64,000 nucleotides of DNA from Thalassia testudinum (taxonomy: Eukaryota > Streptophyta > Magnoliopsida > Alismatales > Hydrocharitaceae): contig JAZHRO010000019.1 of NCBI GenBank assembly GCA_037157565.1, positions 61,626,501 to 61,690,500 on the forward strand, given 5' to 3'. The first letter of the stretch is position 1, and the number at the start of each line of letters is the position of its first letter. The translations under genes and the position numbers were made by a program. This document shows, one piece after another, positions 21,641-34,190 of this stretch. The notes under the pieces are model-generated. The model saw only the letters and a program-made list of their open reading frames with translations. It was not told the origin of the DNA and searched no databases.

Positions 21641-23389
21641 TGAAAGAGCGATCTTCGTTTTCAATAAAAATTTTAACATAAAATGACGTGTCATTTTTGT
21701 TTGTTGCGTGGTAGAAAATCACTTTTCAAAACATTTAATATTCAAAATCTAACCACGAAAATAGTTAGGTCATCTCCACAGGGAGGAATTACCCTATTAA
21801 ACTAGTGAATGGTGTCTCATTTATTCGGGAAACTCAACACGTGCGCATACTAATTGGTGCACTTGTTTTCAGCATAAATTCTTGATTTAAATAATTAATC
21901 AAGAATACCGGTATGCATATGCAAAATCACTACTATAGGAAATACTTGAATTGTGATCTTAGTACTAACAAGCACCATTAAATTTAATTAAAACAGAATT
22001 CGTTCCCTATAACAAATATCCATGCTTGATTATTCATGAGACGAATTTAACTATCCGTAATTCAAGTAGAATGGAGGGAGATCTATGCAAATTCGTCTGA
22101 ATATAATAATTGGATAAATAAATGAATAGTGCATCTCACAATGGCATTATGCATAAATATTAATTGGACACTTCCTGTAGCAAAACAGGGGATGTTCTCC
22201 CCTTTGCTTGCACGTGCTGAGGAGGGCTTCATCGAAGGAGATGCTCTGGGGGAAGGTCAGTCAGAGAGAGGCCTTCGCGTTGATGTTGGTCTCGCGACGG
22301 GAGGTGGTCTAAGGCGTCGCCGACGATGAGGAGATGATGGTCGGCGGTGGGTGAGATGCTGCTGGTGGAACGGCATGGAGGTGCTGGTTGCACTATTGGT
22401 GGCACGCTAGATGGAATGGTGTGCTAGCTGCGCTACTGGTGCACGCCCACATGTGGGGGCGAGGAGGATGGAGATGGAGTGGTCGCGTGTGGCGCACTAC
22501 TGAAGTAGGCTGTGGTTTGGGTTCCTGTTGGGTGAAAACAGGGGAAGAAGAAGGAAAAGAAGAGGAAGGGGATGGTGCTGTGTGCGTGCATGGTGAAGGG
22601 AGTGGGGATGGCATGCTCAAGTGCACGCAGGCTTGCTGTGGCTGCGGGTTTGATGGTGGAGGATGGCTGCGGTGAGGAAGAAGATGGGTGCGGGTGCGTT
22701 GAGTTGTAGGTCGTGGTGGTGGGTCACGTAGAACGAGATAAAGGAAGAAGATGAAGGTGATGCATTTAGGTGATGAGGGTGGTGGTGATGCTCTCTATCA
22801 CAGAGCACCACAAGTTGAGGCAGATTGTGAGGTAGACGGTGAAGAGAGCTCAAGCCACGGTGTGCGCTTGGTGTTCACGGTGCAGGCAAAGATCATAGCG
22901 GAGGAGGAGACGATCCCCGTCAGGTGGGGGAGGAGGGGGGATCCTCTGCGGATGGCCAGCCGTTCATTTTTTAAAAACTCCTCTGTCTATTTGTTTCTTC
23001 GGCCGAAAGCCTCTCCAACCACTCGGAGAAGATTGTGAGTGGTTGGAACAGAAAATAAGTTCTGACCATACGCTATCAGACGTCTAATAAACAATCTAGA
23101 CGTCTTAAAAAGTGGATTGCAATGAGTCCACGATGGAGGTTCTTAAATGTCTAAACTAATCTCCAGACGTCTTATAAAAGCAGAAATGTCTTGTGAACTC
23201 TTGCACCTAGCCTGCATTCATAAAATAAATTATATTATCATAACATATGTTATTAAATGTAAAATTTATGCATAAAATTATATGCAGACTAAAATGAATT
23301 ATCATATATCCCCTAATCAATTAACAACTAGGAACAAATAATTAAATATTACTTAGGCCAAATAATGATCTACTAAAGTGGATTTATCA
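21641..23389 (-). mobile_element. 3' LTR of element E
   Basis: 1749 bases: minus-strand start TGATAAATCC (23389) and end CGCTCTTTCA (21641). It aligns with the split 5' LTR and, reversed, with the solo LTR 11721-13465. It keeps GACGTC palindromes at 23076-23087, 23096-23106 and 23162-23172. The long frames at 22100-23040 lie in the GT-rich U3/R part and are not genes. Confidence 0.9.
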
Positions 23390-25199
23390 AATGCCCCCAT
23401 GCCTAAGTTTTGCTAATCCTGAGAAAAAATAAAAAACAATAGAAGTAATCAGAAGATTTCTTCTTTCCTTTTTCAAAAAATTTAGAGATCTAGACAAATG
23501 TGAAGTGATAGTAATCTAGGTAACGGATCCAAGTGAAAATAACCAACTTACATTTGCAGTTTGTACTTATCCCTTGGTAAATATTTCTATTGGGATAGGA
23601 AACTACTTCCCTCGGGGATAAAGTAGAAAATAATCTATAATTTGACCCTGGCTTTTTGGCTTATGTAATAGATATTAAATTGAATGGATTCGTATTTGGT
23701 GACACACACTCATCTGGTGTTACATTTAATCTAGTACTACAGACTCTAGATCTCTAGACTATCAAACAAGTCAACTCAGAGAGAGGCTAAATAACTGTGC
23801 TCTCTTGATGTTCGTTTATGATCACTCTTTTCCTTCTTTTCGTTCTGAGCTCACAAATCTCACCAGATTTTGTAAATGTACTCATTGTTTGGTGGCCTCA
23901 CATGGCATTCACACTTCAATTAAAGTCCCAATAATCCTACAACTAAGTTAGAGGACCTCAGCCAGTATTTGGGCCATCAGAAATACTAAAAGGTAGGTAT
24001 GGATCATATTTGGTGGATCGCAATTGGTGTTTTTGTTGTTGCCTCAAAAATATCGACATATAATGAAAAAAATGACAAGAAGATGAAACTCCAAACTCGG
24101 ACTCTTTTCTTTTTCTTTTTCTCTATTTTTTTAATATTTTTTTCTAAATATAAATATTTCTTTTTTTCTCTCTCTCTTTTCCTTTTTTTTCTTTTTCTCT
24201 TTTTTTTTTCTTTCAACTATTAACACAAAACAACATATACTTTTATTTGTAAGGCATTTTTAGGAATGATGATGGTCAAGAGGATATTGTGTGGCTTATT
24301 TGGTGGAAGTGCCTACTCTAAGCACTGGGAAGGAATTGATAGGTCAATTGTATTTCTAACCTTTGACGTTACTACCCTCCTTCAGCCGAAGACTCTGTGA
24401 TGGATGATCGTAACCATCCATCATAGTCATAGTTTTATTAGAACTCCATCTCTGTGTATCTGCCTTATTTGGTGACTCTCAGGAATTCACACAATGTACA
24501 CACACAGGAATAGAGAGCAAAAACTATATCTAACTTTGAGGTATCCTTATTTAATTATCTAGAACTTAAGAGTCCTTGCACTAGACTTAGCACACCAGTA
24601 GTCTCTCTACTTTCTTCTCACAAATATGAGGGGGATCTAAGAGAAGATAGTATGCCTAACTCTCTATTAACTGTCCAAGGGTTTAGCATACTAAAAATGC
24701 TTATTGGTTTTCTACAAATATCCATTACTCAGTCTACGTGCAAGTGAAGTAACTGTACTGAATTCTAAATTTAAGAAATAATTTAAGAAGAAAATCTTTA
24801 ATAAAACCTTCTTGAAAAGATGTTTTGCCCGGGCTAACCACTTTAGCTCAAGAAAAGAGAGAATTTTTTTTTTAATGCTAATGCACCTAACCTAAATGCA
24901 TGAATATTGCCTAAAATTGCAAACTGCACCCCCTATGCCTAAATCCTACAATGTCATTGTAAAATTAAAACAGGGGGAGAAAGGAAGGAAATCACCTGAT
25001 GAGGCGTTATTCTGGATGTTGGGTTGCTTCCCAATAAGTGCTGCATTTTCTGTCGACAGCCAGACTTAAAGGGAACTTGTAAGTCTGGTTCCAAATAGAA
25101 AGAGCTAGACTTAAATGGAACCTGTAAGTTTGGTTCTAGACAAAAAGAGCTAGGCCCTAAAAATATGCGTAACAGCGCGGGCCTAGAAAATAGGTAACC
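23390..25199 (-). other. 3' untranslated region of element E with purine tracts
   Basis: Next to the 3' LTR the minus strand reads AAAACTTAGGCATGGGGGCAT (23390-23410), the likely plus-strand primer (purine tract). A second box near 24930-24965 reads AATGACATTGTAGGATTTAGG then CATAGGGGGTGCAG. 24100-24220 is a long pyrimidine run on the plus strand (A/G run on the minus). 25050-25150 has two copies of an 'agacttaaAgggAacctgtaagt' word. No coding frame is convincing. Confidence 0.65.
24100..24222. repeat. T/C-rich low-complexity tract
   Basis: Nearly uninterrupted T and CT runs (TTTTTCTTTTTCTC..., CTCTCTCTCTTTTCC). On the minus strand, the element's sense strand, this is purine-rich. The open frames across it are products of low complexity. 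Confidence 0.9.
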
Positions 25200-26845
25200 A
25201 CAGATGTTGGCGAGCTAATGATGCAACGTTATCCCACATGCTCGCTAGAAGACATGAAAGCAGAGAACCTCGTGGGCTACTTGGGGAGGTCTAGGAATAA
25301 CAAAAGGAATAAGAGAAGGGACCTCTTGAAACGGAATAAGTGGCGGATAACAAGGGTCCTTCAAAACAGGAAGGGTTTTAAAAGATATAAACATAATTAT
25401 TTTAAACCCTTGAATGGCGAGGCTAAAAGTACAAGCATCAATCCACACTCGCCATTCTACCCGAGGATGTACTGGCCTGATATGCTCCCCAAAATGAATG
25501 TATGTAAGCAGTGACCTAAGCCAAGGATCGGTTAGGGAGTGTAAGAGTTATTTGTGGTGTTGGGAGGTAATGATTAAGTCCAATGAGGGCATAGTCGGTG
25601 TCGAGTCCAATTCCAACAATGATTCAGATTATGTATTCTCCCTAACAATTATTGCAGAAAAATTCACGTCACCCTACCTATCATTAATGATCAGAGTCAT
25701 ATTTTTACCTTCCAGTATATGTGAATCAATGGTGGACTCCAAATTAAATTCCTTTGATGGCAGGGTTGAAGCAACAGAATCATTATATTTAATTTCATGC
25801 CCGGATTCTTTTAGTTCACTTGAGTTTTTGTCGGGATGTATATGTGATTCACTAGTAAAGAGAGGAGTTAGATCAGTATCCTTAATTATTTCTGAAGGAG
25901 GATCAGTCTTAATGTTTGGAGTAAGCCTATATCACTCAATTCTTTGTTCTTCTCAGGGCATAAATCCTCAATTGATGTGTATTGTCCCCGAGAGTCTCTC
26001 CTAGGCTTCTCACTGTTGTGTTCGCCCTCCTTCAATATCAACTCTTGGTTTTGAGGAGGATGACTCTCAAAATCAAAAGTAGGGAGGAATCTGGATTTCA
26101 CTAGATTATTTATATCCTCAGGGGGTAAGTCCTCGAATAACACATAATCTCCCTGTGATTCACTCTAGATTCTAAGGTCGGGTTCCTCCATTGGGTTATC
26201 ATCCTCCTCTAAAATAGACTTTTTGTACCCCTGAGACCAAAATTGATCCAATTCATCCTCCATTCCCTTAGGGTCACCATCATTGGGTGCATTGAAATCC
26301 TCAGAATGTTGGATGGTAGGTGTTGATTCCCTAAGTGGAGGGTCAGGATTAGGCTCATTAAGGGTAGAATGGTGTTCCACCAGATGATTAATATGGGAAG
26401 TGATGTGAACAATACGTCCTCACTCAGGTTATCAGGGGTAGGGAAAATACTGTCATCATGGTCAAGGTCCTCAAGAGGTACCATCTTCCCTTTTTTTTTG
26501 ACTCCAATATAGCTCGGGTGGATAATCACTAGGATCGTTCTCCTCTAGTGGCTGTGTCTCATGGGGGAGTCTAAGTGATAGCTACTTAAAACGGGATCTC
26601 TATTGTCATTGGTTTCCTCAGAATTATTTTGATGATCACGGTTGTACGGGTAGGGATCAGAATCATTAGTAAGAGCGTAGCTAAGCTGTCTAATTTCCTT
26701 ATTCAATTGTTGACTATTCTTCAACATCTCTTCCATAGACTCCATTTCCTTTTGTTGTTTTTACATTTCTATCAGAAAAGAGGAGAGGCTACTACTATCA
26801 GATTGGGAGGGATAGTCAATTTCAGGCTCTGGTTGTCTAGGGGTA
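25200..26845 (-). pseudogene. Acidic unknown protein of element E, C-terminal part
   Basis: I do not recognise this family. Minus-strand frames: 26840-26545 'QPEPEIDYPSQSDSSSLSSF', 'EMESMEEMLKNSQQLNKEIRQLSYALTNDSDPYPYN' (a short coiled-coil-like stretch), 'NSEETNDNRDP'; 26380-26165 'PNPDPPLREST', 'MEDELDQFWSQGYKKSILEEDDNPMEEPDLRI'; 26143-25886 'MLFEDLPPEDINNLVKSRFLPTFDFE'. It is rich in Asp, Glu, Pro and Ser, with no gag, protease or RT motif. Element C split it: the frame reads through from 48071 into 26840 across one copy of GGGTA. Two frameshifts and some stops follow. It resembles the frame in D (53201-54691) in composition and layout. Confidence 0.6.
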
Positions 26846-27453
26846 TGTGGTTAAATCCTCAACACAATTAATTAACTTATTTAGGCTTAATTAAATGCAA
26901 GAGAAAGTAACTTAGGTTAACTCAAATTAATGTCGGTTGTGTAGTATAGGGCCAAGTTAACTTAACATCTTAGATTTTTAATTCTTTTTAACTGGTTGAG
27001 TCCAGGTCGTTTACCAGGAGGTATAACTTATCTTAATTTACCATTAACTCCTAAACATAAATTTCTAATTATTTAATCAATCAGAATTATAATTAGATTA
27101 CTTTAAGTACATGAATCTTGCATAAAAGATATTCACTTAAAAGAACATGCAACATTCCATAAGGAAAAACATATTTACATATGTAATTTGTCATTAAAAA
27201 CCAAGTAAACATGTTTATTACACTAATTACAACTTATTTACAAAAGATGAAGGCAAGAAAAAGAGATTCAAATGAATATAAGTGCCTTATTACATTAATT
27301 AAGCTCAAAAAGACATGTTATTGGAGTAAAAATACAAAATCAGAAGAAGTCTAATTACAAGAAAAGATGTCTGATTCTCTTTATTTTTACTCTTTTCTTC
27401 ATAACTTTCAGCCCTCAAATCTTCTTCTCTTCTTCTTCTTCTTCTATATGTTC

Positions 27454-27460
<7 letters not shown>

Positions 27461-27488
<28 letters not shown>
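27461..27488. repeat. CT microsatellite in C 3' LTR
   Basis: An uninterrupted (CT)n run; the partner LTR has a shorter run at 44660-44675, so the repeat changed length after insertion. Confidence 0.95.
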
Positions 27489-27490
<2 letters not shown>

Positions 27491-28940
27491 TTTATTCTTT
27501 CTTCTCTCATCTTTTATTTTCTTAGATTTCTTCTTAAGTTCTTCTCTTATTCTCCTAAGTATATGCTTTTTCAGTTCTTTAACTGTGCAAACTAAACCAC
27601 ACTTAATCATTTAAAACCTTCTTAACTAAGCCCATTAATTTCTTTTTACTCCAAAATTATATTTATTTAATGGGTGGCTCGACCCTTTGAGGATACACAG
27701 CACCCCTCTCAGGGTGGGACCAGACCCTACTCAGCCGGGCCTAGTTTGGTTATTAGGTGGTTTATTTCCGATTTAGATTCATGCACAGTCTTTGGCCTCC
27801 CAGGTCCACACACACACTCGCTCATGGGCCCACACACATAGGCATATGCCTACTCACGTGTGCACACACACACACCTGCACAGGCACGCACCCACACACA
27901 GGCTCCTTTCTTTGCGCCCAGCACTGACGATTGAAACGTCGTCAGCACTTTTTCCTATTATACCAGTGCGTGTGTTCTAAATCTACCGATGTGGGACTAT
28001 ACTTGTTCCTTCCAGGCCGAACTTTAGTCGATGATTCCTAGCAGCATAGAGCTCCAAATCGAGCAATCAAGGGTTTGTTGGAAAGCTCTATAAGTGCTCT
28101 ATAAGAATTTACCATCAATTTGATGCTTAGAACAGATCTTGCCCTTAGATTTGAAGGGTGAAAGTAGAAGGTTTTCACGGCCATTCTGGCCTGCAGAGGA
28201 CAACCTCAGGTCTAAGGACCTGTAGAGAGAGCTTTTGACCTCTAGATGAGGTCAAACTAGATTCAGGAGATGTTTCCACATCTAATTGTGAAGGATAGGA
28301 AGTCTAAGAGGCTTTAGGAACAGAAAGAAGCTCAAGAGCTTCGCTAAGGAGCTTCATAGCTCCATTTTGAGCTCTGATCAGCTTGACAGAAAGAGAGACA
28401 GCTTCTAAAGATTCTGCACAACTCTAAGAAGTTCTAACAAACTGATCTGTATGGAAATTAGGTTAGAATTTCGACAAATAAACTTAATAATAGTTTTGGG
28501 TTTAAAAGAACCCAAATTGTTCAGTGACAAGATTTGGCTTGATTCCTTAATAAAATAACTTAAATTTATTCCAATATCATCAGAATCATTCTGCTATTAG
28601 ATTCAACTCAATAAACATCAAATTTACTCAAGAATTCTCTTCATCATACTTGAGTTTGACTAGAAGGCTCAAGAAGTTGACTTTCTGAACTAAAGCTTTC
28701 CTAAACAAATTAAAGATCTAGAAACATTCTAATTCACCTCAGAAATTGATTCAAGGTCTCATGAAGTAATTTTAACCAAAAATCCTAGGGTTTCAGGACT
28801 GTCTCCTGAGATCCTAATTGAGTTTGTTCGATAGAACAAACTACAACCTTTCTGAGTAAATGATCAATAGGACTAACCTCAATACACCATCTTGATGCTT
28901 CTAGACCTCTTAAATTAAACTAAACCCTAACAAACAGTCA

Positions 28941-28965
28941 TCTCCAACTCCGCCGGAGTTGGAGA
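28941..28965. repeat. Perfect 12-bp inverted repeat in C 3' LTR
   Basis: TCTCCAACTCCG and CGGAGTTGGAGA are separated by one C. The partner LTR (46135-46159) has TCTCCAACTCTG and CAGAGTTGGAGA, changed on both arms so that pairing is kept. Confidence 0.95.
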
Positions 28966-30883
28966 AGACAGAGGCCTATGTAGAGCTCCAGACCGCAAAA
29001 TATCAAATTAATAATCGATACAGAATCCTTAGGTCATTAGTAATCAATCTGGAGCTTTGTACAGAGTTCTATGGGCTGAAGAATAATTTCAACTCGCCGG
29101 AGCTCGTCGGAGCTTCGGTGAGTTCAGACAGTGACTGAAAATGTATAAAATTCAATGAAACAAGTCATTGAGGATTTGAAAAGCCTCCTGAGGTTTCAAG
29201 GAACCTTAAGAACTTGTCAATTAGCTCAATTGGTGATTAAAATATAAAATATGCAGTGAATTCAGAAAGATTGCAATTTGAGTTCGCTGGAACTCAGACC
29301 AAGTTCTCTCACTCAATTGAGTAGAGGGAACAAGATAATGGAGTGTGGTGATGATAATGGACTATTTATTTAACTAACTCATCTCTGAGCCGCCATTGAC
29401 AGCGAGCTCAAAAATGAGGTGAAATTTAGGCATTTTAGGTGTAGGCAATTATTTATCAAATTAATGTGAAAATCAGGGCCCTTAGATGATGACAAGGTGA
29501 TGGAGGGCTCCAGTGAATGTGAATTGCCCTTGGTGACCTCTGCTATGGACAACAGAGGCAATCGGTGAAGGTGGAGGTGGATTAGGCGTTTAAGTGAAAT
29601 AATCAAGAAATCAATGTGTCAGAAATGATCGTGGAAGATTATAGAGCGTGATTAGTGACTTCAAAAGATAAAAAGATGCTACAATCAAGCTCAAAGAGCT
29701 CTCCAAAGTTGAAGAAGGCGACGGAAAGAACTAACATTAAACCTAACTAAACTACCTAATTAACTAAACTAATTACTCTATCATACCTATCCTACTATTA
29801 CCTGGACGAAGGGGGCAAAGAAGTCTCCGTTGATGGTCCTTAACAGAGGAGGAAATTAGAGGGGCGGAGGAAGAAGTCCGGCAGGTGTTTGCGAGAAGCG
29901 GAGGTGGAGTCTGTCATCAGCACTTCGTTAGAAGACGCAGTGGATGATGGCGGAGATCAGAGGTGAGTGGAAATGATCGGAGGAAGATGGTGGAAGCGAT
30001 AAAAAATCGTCGGATTTGGAGTGAATAGCCTATCTGTTAGCTCAGTAGGGGGAAGAGGGTAGGGAGCTAACTGTGCGAATCGGAGGAATCGAGGGGAATT
30101 TATAGGTTCTGGCGGTGACAAAGGAGCTTGAATTTGGACGAAATGGTGTTTAGGTGCGAGGTAACCACCGATGTCTTCTTCGACGCCGGTGAGATTATCT
30201 TCAATCCCTAATTAGGATTACAGATTTATCTAGACCGATGGATGGAAGGGTGGTGGTGAGTGCAAGCTCCAGGAGCTTGACGAGGGTGGATGAACGCAGG
30301 ATGAACGGTGATCGGAGAATGACAGTACCTCCTGTCGTCAGCCGTTCAAACGACTGATGAAGAAACGAAGAAGAAGAAGTTATACACAGGGACCTGAATG
30401 CGAGGAAAGATAAAGACCTAAATGAAGGAAAAGGACTCGATTGAAACGAAACCTAAGGACTAAAATGTAAATTAAGGTTTTCAAGGCTTATTTTAATTTA
30501 AATCTTTTTCAACTTTTTATATACGATTGTAAATTAGACAAATATTATATATAAATCTTGGATTTACGTTTTTGAGCTTTTTAGCTTAATTTATTTAATT
30601 AGGTAAAGTTACTTAAGTTATTACATACTTAGGTATAAATTATGCTTAAGTTAATTAACACATTAATTAGGTAAATAATTAATGATATTTTGAGTCCATT
30701 TATTGATTAAATTATTAATAATATTAATTGGCTAATAATTTAGCATTTTTAACTTATTTTAAGGTCCTTTAATGATTTATCCCTTATTCTATAATTAACT
30801 CTCATATATACATATTTTTAGCTAATTAACTAGGGAAACTAGTTAATTTGGGGTAATTAGAAGCCATGATGAGCCTCTCATCG

Positions 30884-31555
30884 TACCCTCAAGCCAAAGT
30901 TTTGCTAGTCCCTAGCAAAATTAACTATAACTATGATAATTTAAATACCAAGGTTTAAATTATCATAAATAAAAACTAAGTAGAGGAATGCTTAGGTCAG
31001 AATTTTGAATATTCAATTTTTTTTAGATTTTAGATATATATATATAAATAAGTATCCATAAATATGCAGATCATTTTCGCAAGGATTTCTTAACTTAGAC
31101 TTAAAAACTTATAAACACTTCCCAAAACATGCTATGTTAAAAATGGAGTTTTTGATGGGAATTTATAAAAAAATCAGAATCCCGAAAACCCACTTATTCT
31201 TTGTAATCCTAGAAACTCAGAATTCAAAGTGTTTAAGAAAACAAAACTCAAGAGTTGGAAATTAAATTTTAACTCAAAAACTCAAATAGACTTAAGTTAA
31301 TCCTTAAGTTTATGAAATCTAATTTTTATCAATCTGAGTATTAGCAAATTAACCAGATACTCATTATTAACCAAATTTAGAGTAGTAAAACCCTAATATG
31401 CCAGCCTACAGTACCATGGACAGACTTCTAGACCTAGGGTTTTGTCAATCTTTCTCCTTTAGGCCTTAACTGCAAGTCCTCAAAACCCGATTTCGTAGGC
31501 TTCACTGCCCAATACAAAGGTTCAGTAGCTATGATTTTAAAGCATTCGTGCTTGT
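30884..31555 (-). other. Distal 3' untranslated region of element C
   Basis: On the minus strand the region ends GCAAAACTTTGGCTTGAGGGTA next to the LTR, the C version of the terminal box seen in E and B, probably the purine-tract primer. The rest is AT-rich with no frame. CTTGT at 31551-31555 is the left target duplication of LTR I. Confidence 0.7.
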
Positions 31556-32461
31556 TGATGCGAAAAATCGCGTGATTTGTAATTAGGGTTTTTAAAGTCA
31601 TTGTAACACGTGAAATCACATACGCTTTTAAATTTATATTCCTAGATAGGGGAGTATCTAGGGTCGTCCAAGGAGGTAAGTTGCAAATCAAAATCCCTTG
31701 CTTGAAAACACGGAAATCACCTTTCTTTTTGGTCTTTTAAATATATACTTTTTATGGATTTTTGAAATAACAGGAATACTTGGATTTTGTTGGTGAAAGA
31801 GACCAACACCTATAATTACTATGCTAACACCTAGGTGACAATTAATTCCTCTCCCTAAGCAAACTCCAGGCATGTGGAGGCCTAGAGTAATTAGGGAGAG
31901 GGAGTGAAAAGTGCTAAAAAAACAAAGTAATATAATGTGATAAAGATTACGAAAAGAAAGCAACTTTAAACTAGGACCAAAAACTGTTTTACAAGGAACC
32001 CTAATAGAGGAAAGCTTTTACTACAACTATCAAGGTACAACAAAAATGAAATAAAACTAATGGTCCCGATGATGATGATGGTGAAGAAGAGGTGGAGGTT
32101 TCTTGCTCCAAGCCTGGTAGCTCCCGGGTTTGAAAAGAGTCCTCCAACTCCTTCCTTGCTATGCACCTCCAAGGTGGTGTCCTCCAAGGTGGAAGCTACC
32201 ACCTTCAATTCTCCTCCTCCAAGGGTGGACGTCCACCCTAGGTCCTTCTCCTTTACTCGGCCATCCACCTTAAAGTAGAATGCTCGTCCTCCTTGGCGTG
32301 GCACAAGTTGAAGAGAGTGGGGAGAAGAAGGCACCAAAGGGGTGGGTGATGTGCCCCCTTAATCTTCTTCTCTACTCCTTCTTCTTGACCGTAGGTGTAG
32401 GTGGGCTTAGGTGGAATGATACACTTATGGAGGATGATAAAAAATGGTGGTGGGTGATGGG

Positions 32462-32469
32462 TTTATATA
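32462..32469 (-). promoter_or_regulatory. TATA box of LTR I
   Basis: TATATAAA on the minus strand, in the context CTATATAAACCC, with the GGCGCC palindromes 88-370 bases upstream. It is the likely pol II promoter of the LTR. Confidence 0.6.
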
Positions 32470-32556
32470 GAGTAGGAAGGGGGAATAGGTGGCTCTTGGA
32501 ATGGATGGCTAGGATAAGATATGGGGGGTAGTTGGGGATCCTAGGGCTAAGGGTGA

Positions 32557-32840
32557 TTGGCGCCAACCCAAGGGTTACCTAGGTGGTGGTTATGGGTGGT
32601 GGCAGCCCTTTAAATTGGCGCCAAAATGGGTTCTAGAAGGGGGGCTTAGGTGGCCCCAAGTATGGTTCGAGAAGGAGGGGTAGGTGGGTGGCTAGGATGG
32701 GTTATATGGGTAGGTGTAGGGTTAGGATGGGGGGATGTTTGAAGGGAATTTTTGGCGCCAAAACAAGGGTAGTTATAGGTGGTTTTGGCGCCATTTAGTG
32801 GTGTCTTTTGGAGGTAGTGGGTAGGCTAGGTTGGCGCCAA
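32557..32840. promoter_or_regulatory. Five TTGGCGCC palindromes upstream of the LTR I TATA box
   Basis: TTGGCGCCAA at 32557-32566, 32615-32624, 32752-32761 (extended to TTTTGGCGCCAAAA) and 32831-32840, and TTGGCGCCAT at 32785. The sequence fits the E2F site consensus (TTTSSCGC, established knowledge). Binding in this species is inference. The spacing is irregular, so this is not a simple tandem repeat. Confidence 0.7.
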
Positions 32841-32859
32841 GGTAAGGTAGAAGTAGGGT

Positions 32860-33625
32860 TAGCTTATGTGGAGCTTAGGTGGAGCTAGTTGGTGGAGCTG
32901 TTAGGTAGGATTTTTAGGTGGTAAAAGCCAAGGGAGCTGGAGCATAGCTAAGCTAAGCTAAGCTAGCTTAGCTAGTAGTGGAGTAGAGGAGGAGGAAATG
33001 AGAGCTAGGGTTTGTGCAGAGGAGCTGGGTAGAAGACATCTGGAGCTGAATTGGAGCTGGCAGCTGCTGAAGTGGTTAGCATGGAGCTACTCTAGCTGGC
33101 TTAGCTTGCTAGTTCTTGGCTAGCTGCTAAGCCAAGCTAAAGTGAGTTGGCTTTTACTGAATTAAGCTGAGGTGAGCTGGGTCTGGTGCTCCCAGGGAGG
33201 ACTGAGCTGGTTGAGGTAGCTAAGGTAGCTTAGCTCAACTAAGTTGAGCTAAGCTAAGTCCCCGAGAGCTGGACTTGAGCTTTCTGAGCTGGAATGAATT
33301 CATCTTCAGCTGGCTGGAGTTGAGTGGAGCTGGATGTAGCTGGACTTGAGCTAGGGTGAACTCCAGTCAACTCAGTTGAGCTAGCTAGAGCTCCCTGTGG
33401 ACTAATGGGAGCTGAAATGAGATAGACTCAGCTAAGTTGAGCTGGATCAGAGCTGACTTGAGCTAGGTTGAGCTAAGATGAGCTCTCTTGAGCTGCCATT
33501 CAGCTGAGATGAGCTGAATGGAGCTAGGATGAGCTAACCCTAGTTCTGGTGAGCTGAATCCCAGCTATGGTGAGCTGGATTAAGCTGAGTTCCAGTTGGT
33601 GAGAGCCTCTGCTTCACCAGTTGCC
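32860..33625. repeat. AGCT-rich array in U3 of LTR I
   Basis: A ~765-base stretch dominated by GAGCTGAG, TAGCTAAGCT, GAGCTGGA and similar words, with AGCT occurring every 10-15 bases. There is no fixed unit length. AGCT is self-complementary, so both strands look alike. Low information content; no coding frame. Confidence 0.9.
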
Positions 33626-34106
33626 TTCCTAAGTGCTAGGGTTCTAGGGATCTGGCCATCTGTTTATCCCTAACACTCACAAAAACACATTAACAACACA
33701 ATAAAAAATGCAATGCATGCCTAACTGATGAACACACATAAGTTCATGATAAATTGCTTATTTTTGATAGTTCCTAGGTTTACCATTGCATATCATGCTA
33801 TAAATATGGCATAACATCCATTGCATTTCATTTAGGATAGTTGTATATTTTATATATTAATTCCTCCATTTTATGTGGCCAGGGGGCAATGCGACATCCA
33901 TACGGGTTTCAGATGGAAAATCCAACCGTACGGATGGATCCGGATAGACGATCGCAATTCGTCATTGCGGGAATCATCTTGATATGAGCATCGTAGCACC
34001 CTCTACAAAAAGAAGATGGACGACCCAGATGGCACCACATGGTGCCATTCAGGCCGCCCAACACCGGTCCACAGCACCGCTCAACTCCTTTATCTGCGCC
34101 CTTCAA

Positions 34107-34140
34107 TCCTAGCCGTTGGATCAAGATCCAACGGCTAGGA
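34107..34140. repeat. Perfect 16-bp hairpin in LTR H
   Basis: TCCTAGCCGTTGGATC, spacer AA, GATCCAACGGCTAGGA. All 16 positions pair. 'AGCCGTTGGATC' words are common at MITE tips and in plant promoters, so a tiny foldback element is possible. Confidence 0.95.
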
Positions 34141-34190
34141 AGCGGATGCGCCAAGCCACTCCACATGACACAAGGGAAGGTTTGCCGCAA

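Larger units (their letters stand above)
26846..30883 (-). mobile_element. 3' LTR of element C
   Basis: 4038 bases, colinear with 44054-48065 throughout. Ends: TGTGGTTAAATCC (26846) and CTCTCATCG (30883; the partner has CTCTCATCA). It contains a CT microsatellite (27461-27488), a CA-rich stretch (27805-27905) and a 12-base-arm hairpin (28941-28965). The far end (30480-30880) is extremely AT-rich. The frames at 27305-27610 and elsewhere are low-complexity shadows. Confidence 0.93.

Noticed and set aside
27305..27610. RERER-rich minus-strand frame
   Set aside because: It translates the CT microsatellite and T-rich tract of the C LTR; the partner LTR carries a shorter version.
31966..32337. 123-residue minus-strand frame after a TATA box
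   Set aside because: It lies in R-U5 of LTR I, not between LTR and gag; composition is ordinary but no domain or homologous copy is seen.
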